64,000 nucleotides of DNA from Melioribacter sp. (GTDB lineage: Bacteria > Bacteroidota > Ignavibacteria > Ignavibacteriales > Melioribacteraceae), in NCBI GenBank assembly GCA_020723965.1, contig DYHW01000006.1:56940-120939 (forward strand). Direction: 5' to 3'. Numbering within the stretch: the stretch's first letter is position 1; the number at the start of each line of letters is the position of its first letter. The translations under genes were made by a program, and so were the position numbers. This document shows positions 51,447-60,918 of the stretch, in pieces. The notes under the pieces are model-generated. The model made no database searches, was not told the DNA's origin, and saw nothing but the letters and a program-made list of their open reading frames with translations.

Positions 51447-52925
51447 ATGAAAATATTATTAGTCTATCCGGAAACGCCTTCAACGTTTTGGAGTTTTAAG
51501 GATGCATTAAAATTTGTTTCGAAAAAATCAGCCGAGCCGCCGCTTGGTCTAATTACAATTGCCGCTATGCTGCCGATAGACTGGGAAATGAAACTGGTTG
51601 ACATGAACGTTACCAAACTTGAAGAGAAACATCTGCTTTGGGCTGATTATGTTTTTTTGAGCGGGATGAATGTTCATATTAGCTCCGTAAAAGAAATTAT
51701 AAGACGCTGCAATAAACTAGGAACCAAGATCGTTGCAGGCGGTCCTCTTTTTACAACTCAGCAACAAGATTTTTTAGGAATTGATCATTTCGTTCTGAAC
51801 GAAGCAGAAATTACACTTCCATTATTTTTAAATGATCTAAAAAACGGAACACCGAAATATTTATACTCAACCGATGAATTTCCAGATATCTCGTTAGCCC
51901 CAACGCCAATGTGGGAATTACTTGAAATGAAAAAATATGCTTCGATGAGTCTGCAATATTCCAGGGGCTGCCCGTATGATTGCGAGTTCTGCAGTATTAC
52001 TATGCTTAACGGAAGGCGGCCGCGCACAAAAAGTAAAGAACAGTTTCTTTCCGAATTAGAACGATTGTATCGGCTTGGTTTCCGCGGCAATGTTTCAATT
52101 GTTGACGATAATTTCATAGGCAATAAAAGAAAATTGAAAGACGAAATACTGCCCGCTTTGATCAATTGGCAGAAAGAAAAAAAATATCCTTTCAATTTTA
52201 TAACAGAAGTTTCTATAAATCTTGCTGATGACGATGACCTTATTAAAATGATGGTCGATGCTGCAATACACAGTATTTTCATCGGCATAGAAACACCAAA
52301 TGATGCAAGTTTGGAAGAATGCGGAAAGTCTCAGAATCAGCGGCGGAATATGATTGACTCTGTAATAAAATTACAAAAGGCGGGAATGATCGTTTCGGGC
52401 GGGTTCATAATCGGTTTCGATAACGATTCGACAAATATTTTTGATCAGCAGATTTCTTTTATCCAGAAAAGCGGTATTGTTGCCGCAATGGTTGGCTTAT
52501 TAAACGCTCCGACCGGAACGAATCTTTTCAAAAGATTGAAAAAAGAAAATCGTTTAGTGGAAACATTTAACGGCAACAATATGGATGGCGCTACCAACAT
52601 AATTCCAAAAATGAATTACCGCGATTTAATTAAGGGTTATTCAAAAATAATCGGAACCATCTATTCCCCCGCTGAATATTATAACCGCATCAAATCATTT
52701 TTGAAAGAATATGAAGTGCCCTCTTGGAAATCGCAGAAGTTAACCATAACCGAGATAAAAGCGTTCTTCAAACTACTTTGGCTTATCGGTGTAATTGAAA
52801 AGGGGAAACGATATTTCTGGAAAACGTTGTTTCACTGTCTTTTCAAATATCCAAAAAAGTTTTCACTCGCTATGACGTTGGTTGTATATGGATATCACTT
52901 CAGAAGAATTGCGGCAACAATATAG
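51447..52925 (+). CDS. B12-binding-type radical SAM protein
   Basis: A 492-residue enzyme with an N-terminal B12-binding-like domain (about 1-140) and a radical SAM domain with the cluster motif C175-x3-C179-x2-C182 in 'RGCPYDCEFC', then 'SIVDDNFIGNKRKL' and a C-terminal DUF4070-like region (about 370-490). This architecture includes methyltransferases such as the hopanoid methylase HpnP, but many other activities too. No hopanoid gene is near, so the substrate is left open. It lies alone. Confidence 0.82.
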   Translation: MKILLVYPETPSTFWSFKDALKFVSKKSAEPPLGLITIAAMLPIDWEMKLVDMNVTKLEEKHLLWADYVFLSGMNVHISSVKEIIRRCNKLGTKIVAGGPLFTTQQQDFLGIDHFVLNEAEITLPLFLNDLKNGTPKYLYSTDEFPDISLAPTPMWELLEMKKYASMSLQYSRGCPYDCEFCSITMLNGRRPRTKSKEQFLSELERLYRLGFRGNVSIVDDNFIGNKRKLKDEILPALINWQKEKKYPFNFITEVSINLADDDDLIKMMVDAAIHSIFIGIETPNDASLEECGKSQNQRRNMIDSVIKLQKAGMIVSGGFIIGFDNDSTNIFDQQISFIQKSGIVAAMVGLLNAPTGTNLFKRLKKENRLVETFNGNNMDGATNIIPKMNYRDLIKGYSKIIGTIYSPAEYYNRIKSFLKEYEVPSWKSQKLTITEIKAFFKLLWLIGVIEKGKRYFWKTLFHCLFKYPKKFSLAMTLVVYGYHFRRIAATI

Positions 52926-53118
52926 CTGCGCCTTTTTATTATTTCTATTCCCATTAGCGGAACAGTTTCTTTTCTTAGAAATTAACTAATTGAGATGTGT
53001 GAAACTATCTCAATGTTCTCTATAAGTTTTCCAAAGTTTATTTATGTTTGATCAAAGGAAAAATATTTTTAGCGGAACGCCAAACAACGAAGCACTGATC
53101 CACTTTAAAGGAATTTTA

Positions 53119-53451
53119 ATGAATATTCAAATTTTTGGAACAAAAGGGTGCAGCAATACACGAAAGACAGAGCGCTATTTCAAAGAAAGAAGGATCCAAT
53201 TTCAATTTCGCGATCTGTATGAAAAAGGCATTGCCAAAGGCGAACTTGAGAATATAACGCGTGTTATTTCGCTTGAAGAATTGATAGACCGCGAAGGAAA
53301 ACAATTCAAGAAGCGTAATCTTCAATACATGGTTTTTGATCTGGAAGAAGAGTTGTTAAGCGATCCGCTCCTTTTAAAAACACCGATCGTAAGAAATGGA
53401 AAAGAAGTTACTATTGGCTATAAACCGGAAATTTGGAAAGTATGGAAATAA
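53119..53451 (+). CDS. ArsC/Spx-family thioredoxin-fold protein
   Basis: A 110-residue protein of the arsenate reductase-like (ArsC/Spx/YffB) family. The N-terminal 'IFGTKGCSNTRKTERYF' has one Cys (C11) and no CXXC, and 'LLLKTPIVRNGKEVTIGYKP' is the typical C-terminal motif. It may act as a glutathione- or thioredoxin-dependent reductase or a regulator; no arsenic genes are near. The start at 53119 has AAAGGA upstream; a start 25 codons earlier lacks support. Confidence 0.82.
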   Translation: MNIQIFGTKGCSNTRKTERYFKERRIQFQFRDLYEKGIAKGELENITRVISLEELIDREGKQFKKRNLQYMVFDLEEELLSDPLLLKTPIVRNGKEVTIGYKPEIWKVWK

Positions 53452-53463
53452 GGATCTTTTATA

Positions 53464-53540
53464 GTAATTCGGTTGTCATTCTATCGTTTAAATTAACTAT
53501 GGACGTTGAACATCGAATGACTTAAGAATTATCGAATTAC
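53464..53540. repeat. nested palindromic intergenic element
   Basis: Outer arms GTAATTCG/CGAATTAC and inner arms GTCATTC/GAATGAC form a nested imperfect palindrome between two convergent genes. It shares the GTCATTC core with the element at 48868. Confidence 0.65.
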
Positions 53541-53543
53541 TAA

Positions 53544-54152
53544 TTACAAAATTTTTCTTTTTTGCAATTCCGCCACAAGATTTTCATAACCGGTAAAATG
53601 AATTCCATCCCAACCAAGTTTTTTTGCGGCGGCAACATATTCTTGTATGTCATCAATGTAAAGATGTTGTGCAGAAGGTTTTTGTGTGAATTCCTCTGTG
53701 GCTTTATAAATCTTCCTTTCCGGTTTTACGGCTCCAGCTTCAAACGAGAGAATTTGTTTATCAAAATATTGAAGAAAGTCATATTGCTTCCAGCCGTATT
53801 TTTGATGGAGATAATTCGTATTCGAAAGAAGCACCAGAGTGTATTTCTTTTTTAGACTGGGCAAAAGATCTGCTACTTGTTGATTAACAGTAAACACGCT
53901 TGAGAATAATTTGCAAAACTCTTCGCCAGTCATTTTATGGTCTAGTGCTTTAAGCATGATGATAATAAAATCTTCCGTTTTTATTTTTCCGCGTTCATAG
54001 TTGCGGTGGATTTCATAATTATTCTTATAAAACTGTGCGAACTTGTTGCCCAGACCTTTCTGAATAATGTTAATTTTTTTTATGAGCGGTTCGTAGTCAA
54101 AAGGAATAAGAACGTTGCCAAGATCAAAGACTAGCACCGAATATTTAGACAT
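53544..54152 (-). CDS. HAD-superfamily hydrolase
   Basis: A 202-residue phosphatase-like protein of HAD subfamily IA. The nucleophile Asp10 is in 'LVFDLGNVLIPFD', motif II in 'LVLLSNTNYLH', and motif IV in 'YIDDIQEYVAAAKKLG'. The DLGN variant is common in YihX/epoxide hydrolase N-terminal-type phosphatases acting on sugar phosphates. Substrate unknown. Single gene on the minus strand. Confidence 0.85.
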   Translation of the reverse strand: MSKYSVLVFDLGNVLIPFDYEPLIKKINIIQKGLGNKFAQFYKNNYEIHRNYERGKIKTEDFIIIMLKALDHKMTGEEFCKLFSSVFTVNQQVADLLPSLKKKYTLVLLSNTNYLHQKYGWKQYDFLQYFDKQILSFEAGAVKPERKIYKATEEFTQKPSAQHLYIDDIQEYVAAAKKLGWDGIHFTGYENLVAELQKRKIL

Positions 54153-54207
54153 TCGTTCCTTTCTAAATTAAATATGTATTTATCAACAATAAAAATAAAT
54201 AAATTTT

Positions 54208-54287
54208 TTGCGCACTTTGCGATTTTTTTTAGAGCTCTTTGTGTTAAAGCTTTTCAACCGCGAAGGTCTCAAAGAGAACGCAGAGAG
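54208..54287. repeat. short-period imperfect palindrome
   Basis: Right arm 54255-54287 (GCGAAGGTC, TCAAAGAG, AACGCAGAG) and left arm 54208-54250 (GCGCACTTTGCG ... CTCTTTGTG) are degenerate inverted copies with an 8-10 bp rhythm, similar in style to 25871-25936. Confidence 0.6.
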
Positions 54288-54290
54288 AAA

Positions 54291-54321
54291 TAAAAAAGCC
54301 GCAACCAAACTAATTGCGGCT
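54291..54321 (-). terminator. intrinsic terminator of the RND efflux operon
   Basis: Stem AGCCGCAA/TTGCGGCT with a 9-base loop, followed on the minus strand by TTTTTTA. It lies 85 bp after the RND gene stop. Confidence 0.85.
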
Positions 54322-54405
54322 ATTATATCTACCTGCGTCTTCTCTTTATTGAGATTCTTCTCTTGTGTTTTATAAATACTCTGCGCCAGAATCAAAATGA
54401 CTGTG

Positions 54406-57400
54406 TCATTTACTCAATCCTAAATCTTCTGCTACAGCATCCGGCAATGGTTTCTTATTGAATCTCAAAAACTTACTTGCCTTTCCAAACAAAGCGGGAA
54501 TTTTAAGACGATACTCTTCAACTTTAGTATAAACAATAGGAACAATTATTAGAGTTAAGAAAAGAGAACTTGTTAATCCGCCGATCAATGCCCAGGCAAG
54601 CCCCGATTTCCATTCTGCGCCGGAACTGGTTGAAAGGGCAATCGGCAGCATACCAAAAATCATGGTTAATGTTGTCATGAAAATTGGTCGTATCCTCATT
54701 CTTCCGGCATCTATCAACGCATCAATAACGCTTTCGCCTTGAGCGCGCATAACATTAGTCCTATCAACCAAAAGAATTGCATTCTTTCCCACAAGTCCTA
54801 CTAACATAATAACGCCAAGTATGGAAAAAATGTTAAGCGCTTTCATTGTTAGACCAAGAGCAAGCAGAGCTCCAATCATTGCAAGTGGAACAGAAAATAG
54901 AATAACGAACGGATGAACGAACGAATTGTACAACGCAACCATAACCATATAAGAAAAAAGAATTGCGGCAATCATAGCAAGAGCAAGATCGCCAAAAGAT
55001 TCGCGCTGGTTTTTAACGTCGCCCTGAAAAGAATAGACAACACCCGTTGGAAATTTATACCCGCTTAACTGCTCATCTATGTCTTGCGATATTGCACCTG
55101 AAGTTCTTGCTACAACTTGCGCATAGACTGTTACAGAAGAGCTTCTGGCTTGTCTTTGTAATTTTGTCGGTCCTGTTCCGCGTTCAATTGAAGCAAATTG
55201 TTTTAAATAAATGTGTTCTCCCTTTCTATTCATAAAACTGATATTGCCAAGATTATCTGTTTTTGAGCGGTCGAATTGATCAAGCGCTATTCTGATAACA
55301 TATTCCGTATTGCTTTCGCGCAGTTTTGTTTCGTCATCTCCTGTTAAGGCAATTTTTAAAGCCTGTCCAACTTCAGCAACGGATAAACCATAACTTACCA
55401 TTTTACGGCGGTCGATCTCAATTCGCGTTTCAGGATTTCCCTCTTCTGCAGAGAGACGGACATCTGCGGTGCCCGGAATTTTTTTAAGCATTTTTGCAAC
55501 ATCGGTAGATGTTTTAAAAACATCTTCATAGCGGGGTCCACTAATTAGAAGTTGTATGGGGGTCATATTAGCCACGCCGAATATACCGATAGGATTAACG
55601 CGAACTTTAAGACCCGGTATTTGCTGTAAAATCTGCTTAATCTCATTTCCTACTTCATCGGTTGATCGAGCTCTATCCCGTTTCGAGACTAGAGTTACAT
55701 TTATCTCCGTTACATTGCTCGAACTGAACCCGATCAGTCCTTCGTTCGAAGCGCCTACGTTAACAAACATTTTTTCAATTTCCGGCAATTTGCCAATCAT
55801 TCTTTCGGCTTGGCGAGAAATTTTATTCGTCTGCTCAATTGTAGTTCCAGGCTTTAGTTCTAAAGTAACGGCAAATTCGCCTCTATCAGATTGTGTCATA
55901 AATTCGGTTCCGATAAATCCGCCCGGTATTAAAGAAAGCGATGCAAAGAAAATTAAGATTGTTCCCAAAGCAACCTTGCCTCTATTTTTAAAGCTCCATG
56001 TCAATATATAGATATAATGCTCGGTCATATTTTTAAATTTCTGTTCAAACCAAACAGCAAATTTGCCAAGCAGAGTTCTTGAGGTTAATCTTTCGAGTTT
56101 TGCAAACCGCGAAGCAAGCATTGGCGTCATAGTAAACGAAACGAATAAGCTTATCAAAGTAGAAATAACAATTACTACTGCAAATTGGCGTAAAATATTT
56201 CCGATAATTCCGCCTACTAATGCAAGCGGGAAAAATACGGAAACATCGACCAGCGTAATTGCAAGCGCTGCAAAACCAATTTCGTTTCTGCCGCGCAATG
56301 CGGCTACACGTTTCTCTTCTCCCTTTTCTAAATGATGATAAATATTTTCCAGCACAACAATAGAGTCGTCCACAAGAATACCCACAACAAGAGAAAGACC
56401 AAGCAGTGTCATCAAGTTCAAAGTATATCCGAACGCCAAAATTGCAATAAACGTTGAAATAAGTGAGGAGGGAATTGCAAATAAAATGATCGCAGAATTT
56501 CGAATGCTGTGCAAAAACATCAGCATCACTATAGAAACAAGAAGAACAGCTATTGCCAGATCTTCTTTAACCGCATTAGCTGCATCAATCGTAAATAGAG
56601 AGCCGTCCTGCGCTATTTCGAATTTCAGATTATTATTCTTATATACGCCTTCCAAACGCTTCAGTTCTTTTTTCACAAGCGCTGCAACTTCTACAGCATT
56701 GGCATCGGATTGTTTTTGCAGATTCATCCCAATCGTATTTCTAAAATTGATCCGCGAGATGTTCGAATATTCTTTAATTCCATCTTCTACTTCGGCAATA
56801 TGAGAAAGCTTTATCTCTCCGCCCCGTCTCGATTCCGCAATAGTTAGATTTTTTAACTCTTCAACGGAATTCAGCTTGCCTGCAATTCTTACAATAAATT
56901 GTCCGTCTTCGTCTTTAATCTTGCCCGTGGGAAAATCAAGATTTGCGCTTTTGATTGCTTGTGTAACTTGAAGAATTGATAAATTATAAGCGCTGAGTTT
57001 TTGTAAATCGAGATTAACTTTTATTTCACGCTCTTCGCCGCCTATCAGGGCAATTTGACCAACGCCCGCTATACGCGATAACTGCGGCTGTATTTTATCT
57101 TTTACAAATTGATATAATTCTTTTGACCCCATATTTGCCGAAACGCCCATTCTTAAAACTGGTATTTCATCCAATGCAATTTTAGATACTGCTGGAGTTT
57201 TAACGCCTGTAGGAAGCTTAAATATCGTCTCGCCGATCTTTCTTTGCGCTTCTTGAAGAGATAAATCTGTATTTGCAGATTGAACTAATTCGATAATTAC
57301 GAATGAAATTCCTTCTTGTGAAATAGAACGCACTTCGGAAACTTTATCCATTCCAGAAACCGCATCCTCAATTACTTTGGTAACCCCTGTTTCAACTTCA

Positions 57401-57570
57401 TTAGGAGAAGCGCCGGGATAAATAGTTGTTATTGTAATTATCGGCGGAGAAAACTTCGGCAGCAATTCATAATTCAATTTTGAATAACTAAATAAACCGA
57501 GCGTAATAAGCGCTGCAAAAATTATTATGATAAGCGAGGGGCGTTTTATTGATAATTCTGTTATTGTCAT
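54406..57570 (-). CDS. RND efflux transporter, inner-membrane pump
   Basis: A proton-driven pump of the HAE1 (AcrB/MexB-like) group, 1054 residues. Twelve membrane helices in the usual 1+5, 1+5 order, with large periplasmic loops after the first and seventh. The acidic pair for proton relay is in 'GILVDDSIVVLENIYHH' (about residues 400-416). It should expel drugs, bile salts or lipids with the adaptor and TolC-like genes of the same operon. The order tetR-tolC-adaptor-pump is complete. Confidence 0.92.
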   Translation of the reverse strand: MTITELSIKRPSLIIIIFAALITLGLFSYSKLNYELLPKFSPPIITITTIYPGASPNEVETGVTKVIEDAVSGMDKVSEVRSISQEGISFVIIELVQSANTDLSLQEAQRKIGETIFKLPTGVKTPAVSKIALDEIPVLRMGVSANMGSKELYQFVKDKIQPQLSRIAGVGQIALIGGEEREIKVNLDLQKLSAYNLSILQVTQAIKSANLDFPTGKIKDEDGQFIVRIAGKLNSVEELKNLTIAESRRGGEIKLSHIAEVEDGIKEYSNISRINFRNTIGMNLQKQSDANAVEVAALVKKELKRLEGVYKNNNLKFEIAQDGSLFTIDAANAVKEDLAIAVLLVSIVMLMFLHSIRNSAIILFAIPSSLISTFIAILAFGYTLNLMTLLGLSLVVGILVDDSIVVLENIYHHLEKGEEKRVAALRGRNEIGFAALAITLVDVSVFFPLALVGGIIGNILRQFAVVIVISTLISLFVSFTMTPMLASRFAKLERLTSRTLLGKFAVWFEQKFKNMTEHYIYILTWSFKNRGKVALGTILIFFASLSLIPGGFIGTEFMTQSDRGEFAVTLELKPGTTIEQTNKISRQAERMIGKLPEIEKMFVNVGASNEGLIGFSSSNVTEINVTLVSKRDRARSTDEVGNEIKQILQQIPGLKVRVNPIGIFGVANMTPIQLLISGPRYEDVFKTSTDVAKMLKKIPGTADVRLSAEEGNPETRIEIDRRKMVSYGLSVAEVGQALKIALTGDDETKLRESNTEYVIRIALDQFDRSKTDNLGNISFMNRKGEHIYLKQFASIERGTGPTKLQRQARSSSVTVYAQVVARTSGAISQDIDEQLSGYKFPTGVVYSFQGDVKNQRESFGDLALAMIAAILFSYMVMVALYNSFVHPFVILFSVPLAMIGALLALGLTMKALNIFSILGVIMLVGLVGKNAILLVDRTNVMRAQGESVIDALIDAGRMRIRPIFMTTLTMIFGMLPIALSTSSGAEWKSGLAWALIGGLTSSLFLTLIIVPIVYTKVEEYRLKIPALFGKASKFLRFNKKPLPDAVAEDLGLSK

Positions 57571-57593
57571 TTTAATATTCCTTTTTCAATTTT

Positions 57594-58649
57594 CTAAAGT
57601 ATCTCTACCTTTACATTATCAACAAGGTTGTTTTGCCCGTTAACAACAACCGTTTCTCCTTCTGTCAAGCCAGCAAGAACTTGTATGAATAGACCCGATT
57701 CTTTGCCTACTGTTACATTGCGCAGTTTTGCAATTCTATTTTCAATAACAAACAGTTGCGGATTCTTAACGCTGCCAACCAAAGCAGCGCGCGGAATTAC
57801 AATTGTTTCTCTCTCTCTTAATGAAGAAAAATCAACACGCACAAACATTCCGGCTTTAAGCGGGTAAGTTCGTTCATTGTTTATGATGATCTCGACCGGA
57901 AAAGTATGCGCTTCATCTGCCTTGGAGCTTATCGATTCAATTTTTCCGTTGAATTTAACGCCGGGGTAAACATCAACCGTAACTTTAACTTGATCGCCGA
58001 CTTTTAAAACAAAAGCATCCTTTTCAGAAACATTCAATTTTATTTTTAATCTTGAGATATCTATAATGTTTGCTACAATGGTCTGCTGCGGCGGTCCTTG
58101 AAGCATAGACCCAACATTGACATAGCTGGCAGTTATAATGCCGGAGATCGGAGTTTTAATTTTTGTGTCTTCAAGTTGTCTTTTGGCAATAATAAATTGC
58201 GCCTCTGCTAAAACGGCTCCAAGCTTTGCCTGATCAAGCTGTGCATCGGTGGCTGATCTTTGCTGATATAAAGATTGGAGACGCTCGTAATCTTTTTTCG
58301 CCTTTTCAAAGTTAGCTTCTGCGCTCATGTAAGCGGCTTTTCTTAATTCATCATCAATTTGAAAAAGTACCGTGCCGGCAGATTTGTATTCTCCAACTTT
58401 GACAAACACTGCAGTAATTTTTCCTGCGGCTTCAGCAAAAATATTTACATCGTTATTTGCGTAAATTGTTCCTACCAGGCTCAAAGTTTCTGAAAGATAT
58501 TTCTTAGAAGCTTTCTCAACAGAAACGTAATAAACATCTTTTATTCCGTCCGAGCTAACAGCCGACATTTTTTTCTTGTTAAAAGCCAGCACCGATACAA
58601 TAATTGCCAGAACCACTATGGCTGCAACTATTATTTTCCATCTCTTCAT
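57594..58649 (-). CDS. RND efflux periplasmic adaptor
   Basis: A membrane fusion protein of 351 residues, anchored by an N-terminal hydrophobic helix (about 5-23). It shows the usual order of barrel-sandwich (lipoyl-like) domain, helical hairpin ('AEANFEKAKKDYERLQSLY', 'DAQLDQAKLGAVLAEAQF'), beta barrel and membrane-proximal domain. It links the inner-membrane pump and the outer-membrane TolC-type protein. The ATG at 58649 has GGAG 9 bp upstream; an in-frame TTG at 58664 is unlikely. Confidence 0.9.
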   Translation of the reverse strand: MKRWKIIVAAIVVLAIIVSVLAFNKKKMSAVSSDGIKDVYYVSVEKASKKYLSETLSLVGTIYANNDVNIFAEAAGKITAVFVKVGEYKSAGTVLFQIDDELRKAAYMSAEANFEKAKKDYERLQSLYQQRSATDAQLDQAKLGAVLAEAQFIIAKRQLEDTKIKTPISGIITASYVNVGSMLQGPPQQTIVANIIDISRLKIKLNVSEKDAFVLKVGDQVKVTVDVYPGVKFNGKIESISSKADEAHTFPVEIIINNERTYPLKAGMFVRVDFSSLRERETIVIPRAALVGSVKNPQLFVIENRIAKLRNVTVGKESGLFIQVLAGLTEGETVVVNGQNNLVDNVKVEIL

Positions 58650-58772
58650 AATTTGCTTCTCCAAATAATTTAAAATATTTATTCTTTTTTAAAACTCCGA
58701 CTCTTGATCGGGAGCGCTCATTTCCAAAATTTCTTTTCCCTCTCCCCAAAGGGGAGAGAAGGAGAGGGGCTT

Positions 58773-60095
58773 TTATTTACCAATTGACCTCTCCAATCTT
58801 GCTTTTGCTAATTCATAATCAACCACCGAGTTTGCAAAATTCATTTTTGCCGTTGAAAGCGCTGTTTCTGCATCTATCACGTCAGAACTCAATGCCAATC
58901 CGTTCTTAAATTTTTCAGAGGTTATGCGCATACTTTCTTCGGCTTGTTTAACGGACTTTTCTGAAATTTCAATTTTTCTTTTTGATTGATAAAAGTTGAG
59001 ATAGTTTTGCGTTACTTCGAGCGCTATAGCGTCTTTAATCAGGCCGGCAGCATCAACCGCCTGCGCAAGCTGTGCTTCGGCTTGCTCTGTTTGATGCGAC
59101 GTTGTAAACCAATCCCAAATGTTCATACTCAAGTTGATACCTGCATCCCAAGTATCTTTAAATTCATTTTTGGTTGGTAAAATTCTTTGATTGGGTTTTG
59201 AGTAATAATAATTTCCATATAAACTTACTTGCGGATACCAAGATGATTTTGAGAGTGTAACCGAGGCTTGGCTTGCTTTTACTCTATAATCTGCAGCTTT
59301 AAGCTCAGCGCGGTTTTCAATTGCTTTGCCAATAAGTTTATTTAATTCCTCGTATTCTTTGGTTATATAATTTATTGAAGTTGCTATTTCAATTCCGGTA
59401 TCAAGCGGAATATTTAATACGCTGTTCAATGCAGCGGTTGAAAGTTGAACTGCATTTTCGGCGTCGATCTGCCGGAACATAATATCAGAAAGTTGAATTT
59501 CTAATTTCAACAGATCGTTTTGCGTTAGCATGCCAACCTTAAATAGATTTTCAGCGTCGTCAAGATGTGCCTTAACCATTTGCACATTTTCATCCATTAC
59601 TTTTTTTTGTTTTATTGCCTTAAACAAAGACCAATAAGCATTTCGAATGTTAAAGATCAGCTCGTTTTTATCTTTATTGAATTCTTCGCTGGCTGCATTT
59701 GATGATTGCTCTGCAATTTCGCTGCTGCTGGTCATTCTAAATCCAGTAAACAACGGCTGAAGAAGTGAAAGCTGTGTTACATAATTATCAAGAATTGTGG
59801 GGGATATTTCAAATTTGCCAAACGGAGTTGTAACTGAAAACGGATCTACCTCGCTTAACTTTCTATATGCTGCAGAAAGTTTTAGAGAAGGCAGCCGGCT
59901 TGCATTGATCTCTTTCGTTTTTGCTTCCGCCGATCTCACTTTCATTAAAGAAGAATGTAGTGATTTGCTGTTTTGCAACCCTATTTCTATTGCTTGTTCA
60001 ACCGTAAGTGAAAGCTTTTCCTGCGCAAATACACTACTGCCAAATTGCAAAATCATAATTAGTATTAGCGCTATTTTGAAATTGGATTTAATCAT
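58773..60095 (-). CDS. TolC-family outer-membrane efflux protein
   Basis: A 440-residue outer-membrane channel of the TolC/OprM type with a signal peptide (about 1-24, ending VFAQ). Two duplicated halves contain the long helical hairpins ('VEQAIEIGLQNSKSLHSSLM', 'LIGKAIENRAELKAADYRVK'). It forms the exit duct of the tripartite pump. Its ATG overlaps the tetR stop by 4 bp. Confidence 0.9.
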   Translation of the reverse strand: MIKSNFKIALILIMILQFGSSVFAQEKLSLTVEQAIEIGLQNSKSLHSSLMKVRSAEAKTKEINASRLPSLKLSAAYRKLSEVDPFSVTTPFGKFEISPTILDNYVTQLSLLQPLFTGFRMTSSSEIAEQSSNAASEEFNKDKNELIFNIRNAYWSLFKAIKQKKVMDENVQMVKAHLDDAENLFKVGMLTQNDLLKLEIQLSDIMFRQIDAENAVQLSTAALNSVLNIPLDTGIEIATSINYITKEYEELNKLIGKAIENRAELKAADYRVKASQASVTLSKSSWYPQVSLYGNYYYSKPNQRILPTKNEFKDTWDAGINLSMNIWDWFTTSHQTEQAEAQLAQAVDAAGLIKDAIALEVTQNYLNFYQSKRKIEISEKSVKQAEESMRITSEKFKNGLALSSDVIDAETALSTAKMNFANSVVDYELAKARLERSIGK

Positions 60096-60736
60096 TTTCT
60101 CAATTCTCCATAGTTTTCTTTTATAAGTATTGATGTTTTATATTTTTTTCTGCCATCTGATGTAAATATCCCTTCAAAAAGAATTTTAATAATTTCTCTG
60201 AATGCCTGATCGGCAGAGACCGGTAGTTTAGAAAGGGTTTCGGGATTGATGAGACCATGAATAGCCGACACATAAATAATAACAATCACTTCCGTGTTGA
60301 TGTCGTCTCGAAAAATTCCGCTTTTTATTCCCTGTTGAATCAGAGCAGATAGATTTATGTACGCTTTTTTATTTCTGAATTCTTGGATATCCGCCCATAT
60401 ATCGGGATGATGCTTCATAAGATCGTGGATCAATTGTCCATCCATTCGTCCGGCTTGCTTTGCGATAAAAGTCATAAACCGCTTTAGCTTTTCTATGAAA
60501 TCTATTGTTCTATCATTTATCAAATTCTCTATGAATGAATCCACCTCGCATTTAATAGAACTGACTAATTCTCTAAGAATATGTTCTTTGTTCGAGAAAT
60601 GTTTATACAGTGTTTTTTTGCTAATTGCCAAACTTGCGGCAATTTCTTCCATTGTAATTTTGGAAAACCCGAATTGGCGAAATAATTCATCGGATTTGTA
60701 CAAAATTTTCTGTTTCACTTCGTTTTTTTCGCTCAT
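60092..60736 (-). CDS. TetR-family transcriptional repressor of the efflux operon
   Basis: A 214-residue regulator with an N-terminal HTH ('GFSKITMEEIAASLAISKKTLYKHF', about residues 19-43, read in parts) and a ligand-binding C-terminal domain. It is the first gene of the tetR-tolC-adaptor-RND operon and overlaps tolC by 4 bp. A 26-bp palindrome over the transcription start (60788-60813) is its likely binding site, giving autoregulation of the whole operon and induction by a pump substrate. Confidence 0.92.
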   Translation of the reverse strand: MSEKNEVKQKILYKSDELFRQFGFSKITMEEIAASLAISKKTLYKHFSNKEHILRELVSSIKCEVDSFIENLINDRTIDFIEKLKRFMTFIAKQAGRMDGQLIHDLMKHHPDIWADIQEFRNKKAYINLSALIQQGIKSGIFRDDINTEVIVIIYVSAIHGLINPETLSKLPVSADQAFREIIKILFEGIFTSDGRKKYKTSILIKENYGELRK

Positions 60737-60787
60737 TTGGTTATTTCCTTTTTACATAGAAATAGTAGTTTTTTTGAGGCCCCATTA

Positions 60788-60813
60788 GAAACGTTTAGTG
60801 TTTTAGACGTTTC
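60788..60813. promoter_or_regulatory. probable TetR operator
   Basis: GAAACGT (60788-60794) and ACGTTTC (60807-60813) are perfect 7-bp inverted arms with a 12-bp spacer that is itself partly symmetric (TA/TA at 60796-60797 and 60804-60805). It directly follows the -7 box on the minus strand and covers the expected transcription start. Confidence 0.75.
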
Positions 60814-60844
60814 CAAATATAAGAAAGTTCCCTTTGCGCAGAAA
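60814..60844 (-). promoter_or_regulatory. promoter of the tetR-efflux operon
   Basis: On the minus strand TTTC (60844-60841), a 19-bp spacer and TATATTTG (60821-60814), the latter a perfect TAnnTTTG. It reads into tetR, 78 bp downstream of the -7 box. Confidence 0.7.
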
Positions 60845-60870
60845 TATTTTTTTAGTATGTGGTTGAAACC

Positions 60871-60903
60871 AAAAAGCCGCAGTCCGTTTTAGAACCGCGG
60901 CTT
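60871..60903 (-). terminator. intrinsic terminator of the T9SS-cargo gene
   Basis: Stem AAGCCGC/GCGGCTT (60874-60880 with 60897-60903) followed on the minus strand by five T, 16 bp after the gene's stop. Confidence 0.85.
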
Positions 60904-60918
60904 GTGGGGCTTGAAATT

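Noticed and set aside
51447..52925. Hopanoid C-2 methylase HpnP
   Set aside because: The architecture fits, but so do many other B12 radical SAM enzymes, and no hopanoid gene is near.
52989..53014. Terminator hairpin ATTGAGAT/ATCTCAAT after the radical SAM gene
   Set aside because: The stem is AT-rich and no T-run follows; it may be chance.
54183..54395. Open frame of 70 codons on the minus strand
   Set aside because: It runs through the short-period palindrome and the efflux operon terminator; composition follows the repeats rather than a protein.
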